Assembly (NCBI RefSeq): GCF_947507565.1
Contig: NC_089188.1
Location: 2,294,001 to 2,358,000, forward strand
Direction: 5' to 3'
Origin: Oscarella lobularis
Lineage: Eukaryota > Porifera > Homoscleromorpha > Homosclerophorida > Oscarellidae
Length of the DNA: 64,000 nucleotides
Shown here: positions 37,337 to 47,480 of the stretch, one piece after another
Layout: each line of letters starts with the position of its first letter
Position numbering within the stretch: position 1 is the stretch's first letter
Position numbers and translations under genes: made by a program
Notes under the pieces: generated by a model
Database searches by the model: none
What the model was told of the DNA's origin: nothing
The model's input: only the letters and a program-made list of their open reading frames with translations

Positions 37337-38116
37337 ATGGCGAGCGAAGCTGGCAGTGACGCCGGCGTCGCTGACTTGAGCGATACGCGCAGCACCGATT
37401 CGGACGTTTCTGCGACGTCGAATGCGAGTCGCTATAGCGCGGCGGCGGCGGCAGCGGCGGCGCGAAGCAAAGCGTCGACGTCGAAGAAGAAACGATCTGC
37501 GACGGCGCTCAAACCCGATTCGGATATGTGGAGTTCCATGGCTGTCGTCGATTGGGACGACGGCGAGTCGGAAGCGACCGAGTGCAGCGTCGAATGTATC
37601 GAAACGGATGTAGGCGAATCGTTGATACGCGCTGCGCAGAATGGCGACGTTGCGCTCGTCGAAACAATCCTGCGCGGATGCGACGCGGATGTTCTCAACT
37701 ATCGAGACCCGGATGGTTACACTCCAATGCACCGGGCAACGTACAACGGTCACGTGGACGTCATGAAAAAGCTCCTATTGGCCGGCGCTGACGTTCGCGC
37801 GGTGACTGACGACGGATGGGAACCGCTTCATTGCGCCTGTCGATGGAATCAGACCGAAGCGGCGGCGCTGCTTTTACAGAACGGCGCTTCGGTGAACGCA
37901 AAGACGCGCGGCGGGCAAACGCCGCTTCATTTAGCCAGTTCCATGCGCGACGGCGGCGCGACGATTTGCCTTTTGCTTTCGAAAGGCGACGTCGTCGAAG
38001 CGCAGGCGAAAAACGCGGCCGGCGAAACGCCAGTCGATTTAGCGAGACGCTCAGGGGTCCACGCTTGTCTCTTTGAAATGGTAGATAGGGCGGTCTTGGA
38101 TGCTTTGAAGTATTAG
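37337..38116 (+). CDS. ANKRD49: Ankyrin repeat domain-containing protein 49
   Basis: A single uninterrupted exon of 259 codons from ATG 37337 (MASEAGSDAGVADLSD) to TAG. A low-complexity N-terminus with a poly-Ala run (SAAAAAAAAR) and basic patch precedes a short acidic segment (VVDWDDGESEATECS). Four ankyrin repeats follow: SLIRAAQNGDVALVETILRG, DPDGYTPMHRATYNGHVDVM, DDGWEPLHCACRWNQTEAAA and RGGQTPLHLASSMRDGGATI, then AAGETPVDLARRSG. The GYTP(M/L)HRA.Y..HVDV, W.PLH.AC.WN and .QTPLHLA..RD strings match animal ANKRD49, a small nuclear protein implicated in gene activation and spermatogenesis in mammals. It lacks introns although neighbours are split. An out-of-frame GTG-led extension upstream was not used. 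Confidence 0.88.
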   Translation: MASEAGSDAGVADLSDTRSTDSDVSATSNASRYSAAAAAAAARSKASTSKKKRSATALKPDSDMWSSMAVVDWDDGESEATECSVECIETDVGESLIRAAQNGDVALVETILRGCDADVLNYRDPDGYTPMHRATYNGHVDVMKKLLLAGADVRAVTDDGWEPLHCACRWNQTEAAALLLQNGASVNAKTRGGQTPLHLASSMRDGGATICLLLSKGDVVEAQAKNAAGETPVDLARRSGVHACLFEMVDRAVLDALKY

Positions 38117-38435
38117 GGGGGCACCCGCGAGCACACAAGGTATCGATCATCTTCTGTTTGTTTTGATTATTAGCACAGTTTGTTGATAAATAAGCTAGAG
38201 TCTGGGGGGCTACTTTTTTTGGGTCGAGACAGCGTAATGCGTTTTAGTTCGTCTATATATATGCCTCGTTCTCTTCCCTGAAGCGATGTGTCGATTACGG
38301 TGAGAGCGTCATACAGCGTAGGGGTTCTAATGTTTAATGGTACTGTAGCCCTCCCTCCGGATGTTCCTCCCCTCCACGCTTACTATATTAGCCAGTGACA
38401 CCCGTCTGATGTTTACTTGTTCCCAACGCGCCGTG
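38117..38435. other. Intergenic spacer, promoter of the SH3 gene
   Basis: No gene recognised. An in-frame ATG at 38361 would extend the SH3 protein by 25 residues (MFLPSTLTILASDTRLMFTC) but reads like UTR; the ATG at 38436 was preferred. Confidence 0.4.
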
Positions 38436-39044
38436 ATGAATAGAAATCGTCGACGAACGACCCCTTTGGACGTTGGCTCGCTCAATCAGGCTTTAGATCG
38501 AATCCAAGCCGAAATGGCCTATCTTGTTTCGCGTGGCTGGATGACCGAGCGGAGTAGGAAAGTCGTTGAAGCCGAATTGCCTAAGAAATTTACGATGAAT
38601 CGCGAGAAATCGCGACCGCGCGTGCTAAATATTGCCAAGTAAGAGAACCAGAGAGGACATCGTCTTGTGATCGAGCCTTAGGGTGGGGTTTTTTCCTTTA
38701 GGGAGTCCACGGAAGTGCACCATCGGAATGCCGTCATTGGATTCGACGAGGTGGACTTGCCAGAGGAAATGATTTTGCCGCCGCCGCAAAGTCAACATCG
38801 CGGCGGTTCTTTATCCGACTCGGACAGCGAAAAGAGTGATGATGATGATTCACGATTCTGCGACGCCGTTGACGCAGTCTGGGCTGAGTCAGACTACGAA
38901 GGCAGTGACGAAGATGAACTTTCTTTTAAACGTGGTGACGTCATATGCCATTTCCGGCAACTGGGCGGCGGCTGGGGTCGCGGGATCCTCAAAGGCAAGG
39001 TGGGAATATTTCCATTAGCGCACGTCGAACCGACGTACCGGTAG
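38436..39044 (+). CDS. Small SH3-domain protein
   Basis: Two exons (38436-38638 and 38702-39044), joined in phase through a split Lys codon, give about 181 residues. The N-terminal part is helical (SLNQALDRIQAEMAYLVSRG; MTERSRKVVEAELPKKF). A Ser/Asp-rich linker (SLSDSDSEKSDDDDSR) follows, then a C-terminal SH3 fold: VWAESDYEGSDEDELSFKRG, DVICHFRQLGGGWGRGILKG and KVGIFPLAHVEPTYR. The ALYDY-like YEG, the DELSF..GD, the GW and the G.FP..(Y/H)V positions are all present. SH3 domains bind PxxP peptides; partner and pathway are unknown. I do not recognise an orthologue. Convergent with ARPC4. Confidence 0.75.
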
Positions 39045-39253
39045 TACAGTCACGAAGACCTTTGTGTGCTTCTTTCTGCATTGTTATCATTCCCCCCTAC
39101 ATTTTATTTATACACGCGAAGCTCAAGTAAGACCCCACAAGATGGTTTTATTTTGTCCCTACGTAAACCACCACCACAGACAACGACAAAACAACAAAAC
39201 GCGCGCGCGCTAAAGAAAGAGCAAATGCCCCTCCCCCCCTTTGCTTGCAGTTC

Positions 39254-39760
39254 CTAGAAGTTCTTGAGAAAATGTTCGGCGCAGATACGGGCTCTCGCGT
39301 TCAAGGCCAATTTCATTTCGCTGACTTCCTTATCGATGTCTTCCATGAATTGTATGATAAAGTCGACGAGCTTGTGCTTGAACATGGCCTCCGTGTGAAA
39401 ATTGGTGACGAGAAAGCTGACGTCGTAGCCTTCGATCGGTTTTCGACGCAAAATGACGAAATTCTCGGCGCGCATCATCATAAAACGCATGAACTTGTGA
39501 CAAAGTATCTTCTCGATTTCGTCCGCCTGCTTAATGCCGATGCTGACGCGAAGCGAGTTGATGGAGCCCTCGATGAGAACGCGCTCCTTTTCGTTTCGGC
39601 TCACGACGATCGGCGTGAGGAGAATCTCCTTATTCGTTCGTATTTCCACCTCCGGCTTGTTGTGACGCTCGACGACTTGCGACGAGAAGTTTTCGAGGCA
39701 CATCGCCGCTTCGAGACTCGCTCGAACCGCGTTCAAGTACGGTCGCAGCGTCGCCGACAT
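39254..39760 (-). CDS. ARPC4: Arp2/3 complex subunit 4 (ARPC4, p20)
   Basis: An intronless 168-codon ORF, full length for the family (168 residues). It reads [80 protein letters not shown] and ends [14 protein letters not shown]. It is nearly colinear with human ARPC4 over its whole length. ARPC4 forms the structural core of the Arp2/3 complex with ARPC2 and drives branched actin nucleation at the cell cortex. The start is fixed by conservation of the N-terminal SATLRPYL. Single-exon structure in an intron-dense region could reflect old retroposition or intron loss. Confidence 0.98.
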   Translation of the reverse strand: MSATLRPYLNAVRASLEAAMCLENFSSQVVERHNKPEVEIRTNKEILLTPIVVSRNEKERVLIEGSINSLRVSIGIKQADEIEKILCHKFMRFMMMRAENFVILRRKPIEGYDVSFLVTNFHTEAMFKHKLVDFIIQFMEDIDKEVSEMKLALNARARICAEHFLKNF

Positions 39761-39840
39761 CCTCCCCTGTCTCAGTGGTCTCAGTCTAGGAGCCTATATA
39801 CGGGCCGCTTTAGTATCGTGCGTTCGTGGGTCACGTGAAG
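39761..39840. promoter_or_regulatory. Bidirectional promoter between ARPC4 and the plus-strand gene at 39841
   Basis: 80 bp between divergent starts. Contains a cctatata TATA-like run near 39793 and a GTCACGTGA E-box-like palindrome directly before the ATG at 39841. Function inferred from position. Confidence 0.45.
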
Positions 39841-41081
39841 ATGTCGGCGAATGTAAATTTGTCTGCACACTGGTCTCTTTCGCGACGTTTTCTCTGCGTT
39901 TAGGATAAGAAAAAGCTACAGTTGTTTCTTGCGGAAACGTTTCGGCTTGGCTGCGTCAAGGTAGACGCTTGCGCGAAGGTAGATTTTGATTTTTCGTTCG
40001 ATTTTTCGATTCTCGAGGGTTTCAAATACTTCGTTTCGTACATGAGAGGAAGAGAGGAGCTAATCTGCAAAATTGTGAACGAACCGCGCGTAAGAAATCG
40101 CATCGTCGCAAAAAAAAGAAAAAAAAATCAATTTTTTAGAGTCTCATTACTCCGTCATCGACTCCCGGCGGATCGTTGAGCGGAAGTTTTGAAACATCCG
40201 GCATCGAACTGCCGAGAAACCAGTTCGACATCACGAAGAAATAATTAAATATTTGAGCATTTTTTTCAAGGCAATCCTTTATGATATCTCATCGATCTCA
40301 AAGAAGGTATACCACAGTATGACGTCATAGCTCTCACAGTACTATATCCTCTTCTAAGACTCAGTGGTTATGGTTTCATTGACGTGGGTTTGCCACCAGC
40401 CAGCCCAAGTGATAGAGAAATAGACTCAACAGTATGTGAAAAATTAAAAAAATCAATAACGAATATAATGATTAAATGCAGGACGATGATTTGACAATGT
40501 TTCTAATAGCTGGCTATAGTCGATATAACTGTCCCTATGTGTGGGTAAGACCAGGTTCCAATCAAATTTCATTGTTCTACTTGTATCATGTACGTAGGTG
40601 CGATCGAATCACGAACGACTCGTTCGTCTCAGCGGCGAAACCCCAAGTGCAAAGGACAACCCGTTGAAGTTGGATTCAACGAGTCGATGGAGCGAAGAAG
40701 GCGAGAAATCATCATAATAAATTATTAGTATTTATTTTTATTTTTTAGATATTAAAATTTGGGACATTGTTGCTGAATTGGTGAGCATTTGCACGATGCC
40801 CGCGCCAAAGAATCCTTTTGCTGTCGACATTGAATATTTTCAAAGTCTTCCTTTGGCCGAAAGTGTTTTGGCTACGGGAGCTATGGCGAATTTTCTTCGG
40901 ACAGTACTTGCTCATAAAGAGCACTTCTACGACGCTAAAAGTGAGTCTAAATCTATTTATTTATTTATTATTTATTATTTTTCTATAAGTGTTTGAGGAT
41001 TTGACTATGGTTACCCAGAAACATTTTCAAGATTTTTCAGCTTTATCTAACCAAGAAGCGAAGACTCCGACCGTACTGTGA
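39841..41081 (+). CDS. Unidentified multi-exon protein upstream of IFT81
   Basis: The ATG at 39841 lies in a tiny first exon (MSAN) before a gtaaat donor. Later exons read DKKKLQLFLAETFRLGCVK, FSILEGFKYFVSYMRGREEL, SLITPSSTPGGSLSGSFETS, YDVIALTVLYPLLRLSGYGF and IDVGLPPASPSDREIDS, then DDDLTMFLIAGYSRYNCPYV, WDIVAELVSICTMPAPKNPF and AVDIEYFQSLPLAESVLATG. It ends NQEAKTPTVL with TGA at 41079-41081, followed nine bases later by AATAAA (41090-41095), supporting the gene end. No transmembrane helix or catalytic motif is obvious. Exons between 40190 and 40760 are uncertain. Family not recognised. It is the first of eight plus-strand genes in tight succession. Confidence 0.5.
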
Positions 41082-41152
41082 GTTTGTGAAATAAAGTCAA
41101 TCCGGGAACGTTGTTGTCTTATCCGGGGGATCGCGTCTCTTCGTCTCCGAAA

Positions 41153-44100
41153 ATGAGCCAACAACTCAAGTTCATCATCGAAAAGCTGAACGCTGTTCCA
41201 TTTCGACGAAACTTCAACCTAATAAGGTAGAAATATTCGAGAAGGGACCCGCACGTCATTCGTTTGACGGTTTCCCTGGCAACAAAGTCAATTCTTTCAT
41301 TTCCAGCTTCGACGCTCTCGAACCGTTCGGTCTGCTTCAAGTCCTCAACGATGTCCTCGCCGAAATCGGTTCCCAGGTAATGAAAACTCTCATTCGCGCG
41401 CCCTCGTTCGATCTCCCTCTCAGAACAAAGTCGATCTTCGCGAAGAGGCTCCCGAACAGACGGCAATACGCATGCTCAACTTTCTTCGCATACTCGGCTA
41501 CAAACCCAACGTCGAAGCTGGCGGAAACATGTATGTAATCGTCGTTTTTCGAAGGGGGAGGGGCTCCAAAATTAATTTTTATCTAGCGCTTCGTTTCGCA
41601 ACGGTCTCGTTCAGGCGGAAAAACAGATCGTTTATCCGCTTCTTCATTGGCTACTTCAGCGTCTTTCTGAGCTGAAAAAACGCGCGTATTTGGCTAAGTT
41701 TCTCGTCAGGATTGAAGTCCCGGCTGAGCATCTTCACGACGAGCAAGTAGCTGAAGTGTATCAAGGGGTAAGATAAGGAATGCGGTTCTTATTGAAAATA
41801 AATTTATTTTGAGTCATTTTAGTATGAAGATTTGATGGCGCAGTTCAAGGAACTTCACAAGACGGCGGGACAATTGAAATCGTCTGGTTTTTCGACAGCA
41901 GAAATTAGAAAAGTAAAAATGAATTTTTTGAGGGGGGGACATAAATATAAATAATTTTTTTATTAATAGGATATAGGAAACATGGAAGACGAACGAGAAC
42001 AGCTTCAAAAGAGAGTCGAACGACTACAAAGACGAGTAAAAAATCAAGAGAGCATTAATTAAAAAATAAAAAATTGACTTTAATTATTTCTCAGGTACAG
42101 TCAATTCCTGATTATGAACAACTCCTCAGCGCTTGCCAAGAACTTAGAATGGAACGCGAAAAGGAAGGCCACATTGCGGAAATGAAACGACAGCAAAAAA
42201 ATCAAGTGGGTCCTATAAGAAAAAAAGTTTCAAAATTTATTTATTTTTCTTAGGTTTTGCATATGGATCAGAAGCTCTATCGTACTGGGCAGCAGCTTCG
42301 AGATTTGAAGGCGACTCTTATGGGAGCTACAGCTGAAGGTTAGATTGAAAAATTCTAATTCTATTATTTGAATTTGGGGGGTTAGGTTTGCTTCGGCAGT
42401 TGGAAGAGGAGAACAAAGTCAATTCGTACATGTGTAATGAAAAATTGCCAAAGGTGAGAAAACTTCAGATTAATTAATTAATTTATTGAGAGTATTTGTA
42501 GGAAGTTGATTCGTTGAAAATGAAGTGTAGTGACATGGAACAGGTTCTATCAATGCCGGCGCTATCTGAGTCGGATTTGGACGAATTGCAAGATCAAGTG
42601 AGTGCACCTCATTATAGCCTATCTTCTCTTACATAAAAGTCACTAAGATTGATGAAGCAAATGAAGAAATTAACGCTCTTGTCGAAAAGAGGATGCTGCG
42701 AGCCAATCCAGCGGACGACAAGCTGGCTATTGTTCGGCAACAGGTGAAGAAGGCATTATTAAGCCCGAATCACAACGCAACGCGTAACGTATAAGAGATA
42801 GGCAACTTCAATGTATAAATAGAGTCTTAGTGAGAATGAGAGTCTCAGTTGTTCACGATTTTTGACCATGAAATTTCCAGTATACGAGATCATGGATCTA
42901 GATACTTTATATGACGTCTTCACTTTACACAAACTGAAGACACATTCACAGTCACAGACTAAGAGTTTTTGTAGACTGAGATAGAGTTTTTTAACGACAG
43001 TCTCGGTTTTAAATGACACTGCCACACGCAAACTGACTGACTCCTTGTAAACTTTGACTCATGCAAAGTCTCACTTTGAAACGAGAGTCTCGGTTGTTCC
43101 GTGCTTTAGTTTCTCCACTTTAGAGATGGAATCACTAGATAGTACGTTGGCCTTTAGTTTTGTGACATTCTTTTCCTTCCAGGCTTCTATGATACAACGT
43201 AAGAAGGAAATGGCTATGGAAAATCTGAAGGAAGCCATGGAGGAGGTTCGCTTTAGAAAATTATTCAATTGAAATAGTTATCTTGGGGTTTTAGCTTGCG
43301 AGCTTAGATGTTGATTTGAAAGAGAAACGGGAGGCTTTGAAGGAAATGGGTGGCGCTGTGCCGTCAGCTGAGGAGGCAAGTGTATAGAAATTTATATACA
43401 AAATTAATATTTTTTTAGATGAAAACCTATGTATCGACGCTGAGAGTAAAGGGAATCGAGTATAAGCGAAAGAGAGCCGAGTTGGCTGAGATCAGAGACG
43501 AAGTAAGCGTTCTTAGTCGAACGGAGGAAATTCTTCGTTCGAAGGACGACAGCGTTGGCGATTATCTGGTAAGTCAAACTGGAGGTTATTTAGAATTGTT
43601 CTATGGGCTTATAGAGTAAGCTGGAAGAAGAGAAAGGGATATCTGGGTATCAAAAAACGCAAGAAGAGCTTGAAAAGGTTATTAGGTAACATTCTGATAT
43701 ACCTACTTTGATTTTTGGGGCAAGGTCTCTACAATGAAAAGCGAACTGGATGAACGGAAGGGAAAGACTTTAGAGGGAATATCTGAGATGGTAGGGACCG
43801 GCTAGGGGGCGTCACACTGCCTGCAGAGTCGCGTCTCTTTAGGCCAAACGACTACATGAAACGATTATGCAGAAGAGAACTAAATTGGCTCCTATTATTC
43901 GAGAATTGAGACCTCTGAGACAAGAGCATCAGGTAGAGTGCCAGTTCCAATGGAGGGGTTTCCTATTCTTCGAGACTAGGATCTTGTTGCTGAGCACGAA
44001 GAGAAAAAAGCCGTTTATGACACGACATTAGCTGGGCTAGAAAGCAATCTTTCTAAACTAGAACAGGTCTCAGGGATACGCCTTTTTTTCTGCGACGCTT

Positions 44101-44702
44101 TCTAGGAGGGTCTTCTATAGGAGGTGAAAGCGTATCGCGAAGAGATTTTGTTGGAGCAGAGCCGGTATCATTATTTGATGGCGATGAAGAAGGTTACGGA
44201 GGAGAAACAGAGGCGAGTTGCCGCGGAAATGAAGAGCTACGTGTCGACAGCGGACGCGGAGAGGAAGAAATCGTATCGGGACTTGTATACGAAGAAAATT
44301 CAGGAGCAGGAGAATCAAGGAAAGGTGAGCTTTTGATTTTATGAGAGAATCAACGTTACGTAGCGTGACGTGACGTAATATGGTCCGTGATGTCACAAAG
44401 GCAAGCGACCAATCAAGAGAAGAGTTCTTGTGTTATTACGTCTTCATATTGAATATTTTCTCAAGGCTTTGCGTGAGAAGCAAAAGGCAGTGCGGGAGTC
44501 TCATGGTCCCAGTATGAGGCAGATGAAAATGTGGAAAGTGAGAAAAAATGGAGGCGGGGGGTTATTTGAACGCTATTTTCTTTCATAGGATCTTGAAAAA
44601 TTGATGCAGTGCAAGAGGGAGTGCTTTGCCAAGCAGCAAGAGGAACGAAGGCAGGAAGCGCTCGCAGAACAGGATATTATTGAAGACAGACTCGTTCTTT
44701 AA
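41153..44702 (+). CDS. IFT81: Intraflagellar transport protein 81
   Basis: About 20 short exons. The N-terminal calponin-homology-like tubulin-binding domain reads [60 protein letters not shown] and [20 protein letters not shown]. The remainder is coiled coil ([60 protein letters not shown]) and ends EEKQ-type helices then DIIEDRLVL and TAA. Colinear with human IFT81 including the [12 protein letters not shown] and [15 protein letters not shown] blocks. IFT81 pairs with IFT74 in the IFT-B core and binds tubulin for ciliary import. All domains seem intact. One intron (about 42745-43187) is unusually long and carries repeated motifs. Confidence 0.95.
42838..43099. repeat. Repeated GAGAGTCTC motif pair in a long IFT81 intron
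   Basis: GAGAGTCTCAGTTGTTC (42838-42854) recurs with one change at 43083-43099, and a weaker third copy (CAGTCTCGGTT) lies near 43000. They sit in an intron of about 440 bp, far longer than the others in the gene. Possibly a decayed mobile element. Confidence 0.5.
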
Positions 44703-44865
44703 TGTTTATCTGTTAAAATCTCCGTTATTTGACGCGATATCGAGAAGGGTCACGTGGAGGAGTCTGATTGGGCACTCGCAAACGATGTCGTCATTATTGC
44801 GCTATTATTAGCCGGCCATCACGTACAGTACGGTACACGTCGACTGACGAGCAAACGAAACAGCG

Positions 44866-46038
44866 ATGAACCGACTTCTGAACCGCCGAGGCTTGTCTTT
44901 GAAGACTCTAACAGACTTCTCCTCACTGTAAGTCAACGCAGCGAAGCGCCCGGGGCCCCCTTTCACTTTCGACGCGCAGGGAAGATTCGACGCGAAAGCA
45001 TTTGAAAAACGTCTACAGCTGCCTGTCCCTCTCAATGCTAGCGGCAGCGGGAGGCAGCGCTGTTCACTTGGGCGGCGTTTTCAGAGTGCGATAATCGATC
45101 TTTTTTTTTGTAGCACCTAGCCTAATTTGAATATCTCATAGGGTGGAATTCTGGCCAGTTTGGTGTCTTTCGGCTTTTTGATGGCGCTCATGTTCACGAA
45201 AAATTCGAAGGGAAATTCGATGAAACGAATGGGTAAATTTCAAAGTTTTTTTTATCAATATCGATATCAATATTCGCACATTTCTTAAGGTTTTCTTATG
45301 GGATTTGCTGCGTGCACCGGTATGACGAAACGTTCCCGTATAAAACACATGACTATTTCTCTATCTAGGTCTTGGTCTTGGACCCATTCTCGATTTTGCA
45401 GTGGCCGTGGATCCAAGGTACACTTTTGTCGTTCTCATATCATTTCACTTCAATTTTTTTAAAAGTATTATCCCCACTGCTTTTCTTGGCACGTGCGTCA
45501 TCTTTGCGAGTTTCACTCTCAGTGCCCTCTGGGCTAAACAGAGATCTTATCTCTATATGGGCGGTAAATCTCAATTTTTATATATTGATGTATTTGACTC
45601 TATCCTGTTTTTTAGGGACGTTGTTTTCTTGTCTGAATTTGCTGATGTTGGCGGGGTTAATCAATCTCTTCGCTCGTTCCACCTTTCTCTTCAATGCAAG
45701 TGTCTTTCCTTTCTATCAACATTTATAATATTAATTCTATAGATTCAACTCTACGGTGGTCTTGCTCTCATGTGCGCTTTTGTTTTGTTTGATACTCAGT
45801 TGATTGTGGAGAAGCGTCGTAGTGGAGACGATGATTTCATCTGGTATGCTCTTTCTAGTACTGTAGTCACGTGTTTCTATTGGTTTTTATATAGGCATTC
45901 TGTTGATTTGTTTATTGACTTTATTGACATTTTCCGTCGTCTTGTAATCATCCTCGGAATGAACAAGGTTCGATAATATTGCCTCTTATATACCTATGAA
46001 TATTTCTTTTTGAGCAGAAGAAGAACAACAAGGATTAA
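44866..46038 (+). CDS. TMBIM6: Bax inhibitor 1 / TMBIM6-like ER membrane protein
   Basis: About eight exons from ATG 44866 ([20 protein letters not shown]). Conserved blocks: [89 protein letters not shown], then [37 protein letters not shown] and a final KKNNKD. These match the Bax inhibitor-1 family: six to seven transmembrane helices and a charged C-terminal tail. The family forms a pH-sensitive calcium leak of the ER and restrains ER-stress-induced death. The conserved FDTQLIVEK and DFI..FR segments, which hold the pore Asp residues, are present. Intron 1 contains a GGGGCCCC block (about 44950). Confidence 0.93.
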
Positions 46039-46183
46039 ACTGTGATGAATCCGTTGGTGTTTTGCTGTTGTCTGTGTAAAGATTTAAGCTGTTGCGTGTT
46101 TGTTCTTTTTTCTTCTGCGTATCGGTGCGTATCGTTGCGTATTTTGTCTCCTTCCGAGTCCCTCGCGTTCTCTCTGTGCAAAC

Positions 46184-47446
46184 ATGCCTTTGGAGTTCGA
46201 AATCGCGCCCGGGCGTCGTGTCGGCGGCGACAATCCGTGCTTCGTTATCGCCGAAATCGGGCAGAACCATCAGGGCGATCTAGAAATCGCCAAACGAATG
46301 ATTCGACTCGTGAAGGAGGCGGGCGCCGATTGCGCCAAGTTTCAGAAGAGCGAACTCGACCACAAATTCAATAAAGCGGCATTAGAACGGCCCTACGTGA
46401 CGCCGAACTCGTGGGGCAAGACGTACGGCGAACACAAGCGCTATCTCGAATTTAGTCACAGCCAATATCGAGAATTGAAAGCGTACGCCGAAAACGAAGT
46501 TGGAATCATTTTCGCAGCCTCGGGAATGGACCAGGTAATTAATTAAATTAATTAATTAATTAATTAATTAATAATTATAGGCTGCTGCGGATTTTTTGCT
46601 CGACGATTTGCGAATTCCTTTTTTGAAAGTCGGCTCGGGTGATACGAACAATTTGCCGTATTTGGAGCACGTGGCAAAGAAGGGTTCACCTTTGGTCATA
46701 TCATCAGGTAGGCCATACATCAATTTATTATAATTAATCAGAATATTCTTCACTCTAGGAATGCAAAGCATGGATACAATGAGACGAGTGTATGAGACAG
46801 TGAAGCCGATTAATAGCAATTTTGCCCTTCTTCAATGCACAAGTGCCTATCCACTTGAGCCCAAGGACGTCCACCTCAATGTCATATCAGTAACACATAG
46901 AATTTCTTATTAATTAAATACATTAATACATGGATTTGATAGACATACAGAAAGGAATTTCCTGATATACCTATTGGTTATTCTGGTCACGAAAGTGGCG
47001 TTGCCATCACTCTCGCTGCCGTTGCCATTGGCGCTAAAATCATCGAACGTCACGTGACGCTAGATAAAACATGGAAAGGCAGCGATCATTCCGCCTCACT
47101 TTCTATGGACGAGCTTGCTGAAATGATAAAGAGCATTCGCATAGTAGAGGAATCTCTTGGCTCTTCTTTGAAAGCGATGAGACCCTGTGAATCGTACACT
47201 CACCAAAAAGTAATGAATAAATAATTGATTTTAATTATTAATGAGGCGTGGTTTTAGCTGGGGAAGAGTGTCGTTGCTGTTGGTGATATTTCCGCCGGTG
47301 ATACGCTCTCGATTGAGAAACTGGCTGTCAAGGTCGCCGAACCAAGGGGTTTTCCTCCCGAGCGAATTTACGAGCTAATAGGGAAGAAGACGAAAAAAGC
47401 GATCAAAGATGACGCGACCGTTCTCGAAGAAGACATTGAATTCTAG
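46184..47446 (+). CDS. NANS: N-acetylneuraminate (sialic acid) synthase
   Basis: Five or six exons, about 355 residues. The TIM-barrel NeuB domain: CFVIAEIGQNHQGDLEIAKR, GADCAKFQKSELDHKFNKAA, KTYGEHKRYLEFSHSQYREL, IPFLKVGSGDTNNLPYLEHV, ALLQCTSAYPLEPKDVHLNV, IGYSGHESGVAITLAAVAIG and IIERHVTLDKTWKGSDHSAS. A C-terminal SAF antifreeze-like domain follows (LGKSVVAVGDISAGDTLSIE). All active-site signatures of NANS are visible. It condenses ManNAc-6-phosphate (or mannose-6-phosphate) with phosphoenolpyruvate to make Neu5Ac-9-phosphate (or KDN-9-phosphate) in the cytosol. Its AATAAA signal (47473-47478) ends two bases before the TBC1D19 start codon. Confidence 0.97.
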
Positions 47447-47480
47447 GTTCTTCAGGACTTTTTTTCGTTTTCAATAAATT

